Of a stretch of 8,477 nucleotides of DNA, positions 5,941 to 8,477 are shown in pieces (the stretch's first letter is position 1; each line of letters starts with the position of its first letter). This DNA is from Treponema sp. GTDB taxonomy: Bacteria > Spirochaetota > Spirochaetia > Treponematales > Breznakiellaceae. Below the pieces are notes generated by a model. The model did no database searches, was not told the origin of the DNA, and saw only the letters and a list, made by a program, of their open reading frames with translations. The stretch is taken from positions 1 through 8,477 of the forward strand of contig JAITAI010000111.1 of the NCBI GenBank assembly GCA_031284195.1, written 5' to 3'. The position numbers were made by a program, and so were the translations under genes.

Positions 5941-5945
5941 ATCGA

Positions 5946-8033
5946 ATGCGTGAAACAGCATTAAGGCCGGTGATCCGATTGATCAAAGAAAATTGTGTCA
6001 ATTGCCATAAATGTATCATGGTTTGTCCGGTGAAAATGTGTAATAATGGTTCTGGATCTACGGTGGACTTTAACAGCGATCTCTGTCTCGGTTGCGGTGA
6101 ATGTATTCATGCCTGCGATCATCATGCCCGGGTAGGAATTGATGATTTTGATCTGTTCATGCAAGCGCTCAAGGCAAAAACCAATATAGTGGCTATAGTG
6201 GCCCCTGCTATTGCTACCATGTTTGGCGGAGAATACTTGAGGTTTAACGGGTATCTCAAGAAAATCGGGATCAAAGCGGTCTTTGATGTCAGTTTTGGGG
6301 CAGAACTCACGGTTAAGTCCTATCTTGCTTACAAGAAAAAAAAGAACCCTCCCATTATCATAGCTCAGCCCTGCCCCTGTCTGGTTTCATTCATTGAAAT
6401 ATACCGGCCAGAACTCATTCCCTACTTGGCCCCTGCAGATAGCCCTATGGTGCATACTATGAAGATGATTAAACGGTTCTATCCTCAGTATGCAGGCTAT
6501 AAAATCGCGGTTATTTCTCCCTGTTATGCCAAACGAAGGGAATTCGACGCGGTGGGTATTGGGGATTACAATGTAACTTTTAAGGCAATTCTGGATCATC
6601 TGGATACTACCAAGGACAGAATTGCTAATTATACCCCCAGTCCCTATGATAATCCTGATGCAGAACGGGCGGTTCTTTTTTCTTCCCCAGGAGGACTCAT
6701 GCGTACCGTTGAACGGTATGATAGTACCGCTTCAAGCCATACGAGAAAGATAGAGGGGAGTCCGGAGGTCTACCATTATCTCGCTCATTTAGAGAAGGTT
6801 ATCAAAAACAAAAGCATTTCTCAGTACAATCTGGTGGATTGCCTTAATTGCAAAATGGGCTGTAATGGCGGACCTGCTACACCAAACCGGAACAGGCAAA
6901 TTGACGAAGTTGAAATAAACGTGGAAAAACGGAATATCGCGGCCAAGGCCTATTATGGGAAGCATCGAAATGAACGTTCAGCAAAGCGTAAACTCGAAAA
7001 ACTCCTGGACGATTATTGGCAAGAGGGGCTCTATGACCGTTCATACATCAACCGGTCTGAGATTTTTAAGCGGAACGTTAAAATTCCTTCCCGGCAGGAT
7101 ATACAGGCCATGTATGTTAAAATGTATAAAACCGAGAAGCGGGATTTCCTCAACTGCTCTGCCTGCGGGTATGGAAGCTGTGATCAGATGGCAGTAGCCC
7201 TCATTAATGGACTCAATCGTCCTGAAAATTGCCGGCATTTCATTGAAATCCAGAAAGACCTAATAAATAAACAACACAAAGAAGAAATTGATCGTACCAT
7301 TAACACGGTGTATGGTCATACCATAGAGGAGATGAATAAAAGTATTCAGGGTATTGGGTCTTTGACCAAGCTTATCAATGAGACTGCCACGGCGGTCCTT
7401 ACCTCCACTGGGGTGATTGAAGCTATGGTAGAGAATCTCCGGTCTATCTATAAGACCCTGGAACATAACGCGGAAAACGTCTTGCAACTCAATACCGCTT
7501 CTCTTGAGGGTAAGAACCGCATTACTAAAATAGGGGAATTGATCACCGATGTATCTGCCCAGTCGGATGTGCTGATTCAAGCCTGTAAGGTAATCAGCGA
7601 TATCGCGGATGAGACGAATATCCTGGGCATGAATGCGGCCATTGAGGCGGCCCATGCAGGGGATACCATTGGTAAAGGTTTTGCGGTGGTTGCCGGGGAG
7701 ATACGGCACTTAGCGGATAATTCCGGGCATCAGGCCGGGGAAATAGAAAAAAGCCTCAAAAGTATTAAAGGGCTGATCGATAATTCCACTGAGTCTTCTG
7801 CCCGCGCCCAGAGCCAGTTTGATACAATCGTATCCTTAGCCGGTTCGGTAAAAGATGAAGAACTTAGTATAAGAAACGCAGTGGAAACCCAGAATAATGG
7901 AGGGCAGCAGATCATTCAATCGTTAAATGAGGTGAACGCTTTAATATTAAAGATCAAAGCTGAGTCTACTGCGCTGTTGGAATCAGGCAAGGCCGTACTG
8001 AATAATATCAGTTCCCTTAAAACCATAAACTAA
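5946..8033 (+). CDS. [FeFe]-hydrogenase-like H2 sensor fused to a chemoreceptor signalling domain
   Basis: Putative soluble H2 sensor/transducer of 695 residues. Domain order: two [4Fe-4S] ferredoxin motifs (C17/C20/C23/C27 and C47/C50/C53/C57); hydrogenase H domain (about 80-315) with H-cluster loops L1 QPCPC (141-145), L2 SPCYAKRRE (191-199) and L3 CLNCKMGCNGG (299-309), likely ligands C143, C193, C302 and C306; an extra Fe-S domain with C404/C407/C412/C429 (CSACGYGSC); then a coiled-coil methyl-accepting domain (about 447-695) with hairpin tip ETNILGMNAAIEAAHAG (556-572) and GFAVVAGEIRHLA. There is no transmembrane segment, HAMP domain or signal peptide, so it acts in the cytoplasm, presumably with CheA/CheW. 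In L1 the position of the catalytic proton-transfer Cys (TSCCP in enzymes) is Pro, as expected for a sensor rather than a turnover enzyme. The gene stands alone, with no hydrogenase partners or HydEFG maturases nearby. Fusions of this type are reported from termite-gut treponemes. Confidence 0.92.
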   Translation: MRETALRPVIRLIKENCVNCHKCIMVCPVKMCNNGSGSTVDFNSDLCLGCGECIHACDHHARVGIDDFDLFMQALKAKTNIVAIVAPAIATMFGGEYLRFNGYLKKIGIKAVFDVSFGAELTVKSYLAYKKKKNPPIIIAQPCPCLVSFIEIYRPELIPYLAPADSPMVHTMKMIKRFYPQYAGYKIAVISPCYAKRREFDAVGIGDYNVTFKAILDHLDTTKDRIANYTPSPYDNPDAERAVLFSSPGGLMRTVERYDSTASSHTRKIEGSPEVYHYLAHLEKVIKNKSISQYNLVDCLNCKMGCNGGPATPNRNRQIDEVEINVEKRNIAAKAYYGKHRNERSAKRKLEKLLDDYWQEGLYDRSYINRSEIFKRNVKIPSRQDIQAMYVKMYKTEKRDFLNCSACGYGSCDQMAVALINGLNRPENCRHFIEIQKDLINKQHKEEIDRTINTVYGHTIEEMNKSIQGIGSLTKLINETATAVLTSTGVIEAMVENLRSIYKTLEHNAENVLQLNTASLEGKNRITKIGELITDVSAQSDVLIQACKVISDIADETNILGMNAAIEAAHAGDTIGKGFAVVAGEIRHLADNSGHQAGEIEKSLKSIKGLIDNSTESSARAQSQFDTIVSLAGSVKDEELSIRNAVETQNNGGQQIIQSLNEVNALILKIKAESTALLESGKAVLNNISSLKTIN

Positions 8034-8048
8034 GGTTCAGGGCTTACG

Positions 8049-8074
8049 AAGCCGAAGGCCTCCCTCGGTTTCTT
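8049..8074 (+). terminator. Possible terminator after the H2-sensor gene
   Basis: AAGCCGA (8049-8055) pairs with TCGGTTT (8065-8071, one G-T pair), and GG/CC continues the stem above one mismatch. TTTCTT follows. A competing stem GGCTT/AAGCC (8041-8053) overlaps it. It is a weak to moderate terminator 15 bases after the stop codon. Confidence 0.45.
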
Positions 8075-8079
8075 AAAAC

Positions 8080-8286
8080 GTTACATCGAGGCGCAGTGTA
8101 AGGTTACGTCGAGGCACGACGCAGCGTTACATCGAAGCGCAGTGTAACCTTACGTCGAAGTGCAACGTAAGGTTACGTCAAGGCACGACGCAGCGTTACA
8201 TCGAGGCGCAGTGTAACGTTACGTCGAAGTGCAACGTAAGGTTACGTCAAGGCACAACGCAGCGTTACGTCGAGGCACGACGCGGC
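8080..8286. repeat. Nine-unit 23-bp tandem array of small palindromes
   Basis: Nine units with exact 23-bp spacing, starting at 8080, 8103, 8126, 8149, 8172, 8195, 8218, 8241 and 8264 (207 bp, no indels). Each begins GTTAC (one CTTAC) and there are three unit types: A (ends ..GCGCAGTGTAA + G/C), B (ends ..GGCACGACGCAGC) and C (ends ..GTGCAACGTAAG). The order is A-B-A-C-B-A-C-B-B. Units 3-5 and 6-8 form a 69-bp higher-order repeat differing at three bases. A units can pair GTTACA/TGTAAC, C units CTTACG/CGTAAG, and B units CGTCG/CGACG. It fills the gap between two convergent genes. Short open frames cross it, but nothing supports a protein. Confidence 0.92.
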
Positions 8287-8318
8287 CTGTCCTTCTACCT
8301 CTCCTCTCAGGCTGGATC

Positions 8319-8477
8319 TTACCTTCCAAGGCAGGTTCCCACCGCTGCTGCGCTGTCGAGCATATAATCATCTGGAGGCACCGATCTAACCTTTCCTGCG
8401 GGAACACTGAGATCCACCGGGCGGATCTCCGTACCTTGAAGAGCCACCATCTTACCGTATTCCCCCCGGGCTAGCAG
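8319..8477 (-). CDS. 6-phosphofructokinase, C-terminal 52 residues
   Basis: The minus-strand frame enters from the right edge and ends at TAA (complement of 8319-8321). It reads LLARGEYGKMVALQGTEIRP, followed by VDLSVPAGKVRSVPPDDYML and DSAAAVGTCLGR. The GxFGxMVALQGxxI strand, followed by a K-x-R-x-V-P-x-D segment and a terminal A-x-x-x-G-x-x-L/F-G helix, is the usual C-terminus of the PfkA superfamily, which phosphorylates fructose 6-phosphate to the 1,6-bisphosphate in glycolysis. The active site lies outside the window, so ATP versus pyrophosphate use cannot be told and no symbol is given. The gene converges on the H2-sensor gene, with the 23-bp array between them. Confidence 0.75.
   Translation of the reverse strand: MLARGEYGKMVALQGTEIRPVDLSVPAGKVRSVPPDDYMLDSAAAVGTCLGR

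Larger units (their letters stand above)
5274..5945. other. Long AT-rich non-coding region before the H2-sensor gene
   Basis: No convincing gene on either strand. Up to about 5640 it is as AT-rich as the radical SAM gene at the left edge; from 5640 to 5780 composition returns to that of the core genes. It contains the poly-C run, candidate promoters, one hairpin and a short minus-strand open stretch listed separately. A TATAAT at 5294-5299 lacks a matching -35. The segment 5640-5780 has short open stretches in several frames, none recognisable. Confidence 0.6.

Noticed and set aside
8080..8286. CRISPR array
   Set aside because: The units are contiguous at exactly 23 bp with no unique spacers, and no cas gene is present.
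8219..8474. Short open frames on both strands over the 23-bp array and the right edge
   Set aside because: They arise from the repeat and from the antisense of the phosphofructokinase 3' end. The minus-strand frame ending at 8319 is the only one with recognisable protein sequence.

Overview
The window looks like chromosome from a spirochaete of the termite-gut Treponema type (T. primitia / T. azotonutricium relatives). This is inferred from four things: a GTP-dependent PEP carboxykinase, a spirochaete-style AMP-binding acyl-CoA synthetase, a chemoreceptor tip with the AAHAG form, and above all an [FeFe]-hydrogenase-like protein fused to a methyl-accepting chemotaxis domain. Published genome work on termite-gut treponemes describes hydrogenase-related H2 sensor/transducer proteins of this sort. 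No database search was possible, so the assignment stays an inference.

Layout. Positions 1-1002 (+) hold an AT-rich radical SAM/SPASM gene that runs off the left edge and carries an in-frame run of 20 C. Positions 1003-1437 hold no convincing protein gene but are dense in secondary structure: two AT-rich palindromes, a GC-rich hairpin chain, a 13-bp-arm hairpin and a good rho-independent terminator. Positions 1438-3267 (-) encode an intact GTP-type PEP carboxykinase (pckG). A divergent 338-bp region (3268-3605) contains the pckG promoter and a structured leader for the next gene. Positions 3606-5108 (+) encode an acyl-CoA synthetase-like protein whose C-terminal subdomain has decayed; recognisable pieces of its old 3' end continue in two frames to 5273. 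Positions 5274-5945 are AT-rich and non-coding, with a second homopolymer (19 C) that exactly fills the gap between a -35-like and a -10-like hexamer. Positions 5946-8033 (+) encode the putative cytoplasmic H2-sensing chemoreceptor. Positions 8080-8286 are a nine-unit, 23-bp tandem array of small palindromes lying between that gene and the convergent 3' end of a 6-phosphofructokinase gene (8319-8477, -).

How the genes relate. Two central carbon enzymes (PEP carboxykinase and phosphofructokinase) are core metabolism. The hydrogenase-chemoreceptor fusion would couple H2 sensing to CheA/CheW signalling, which suits a motile spirochaete in a gut with steep H2 gradients. The radical SAM gene and the AT-rich segments around both poly-C runs look like accessory, possibly phase-variable DNA. 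The genes are not an operon: orientations alternate and the gaps are long.
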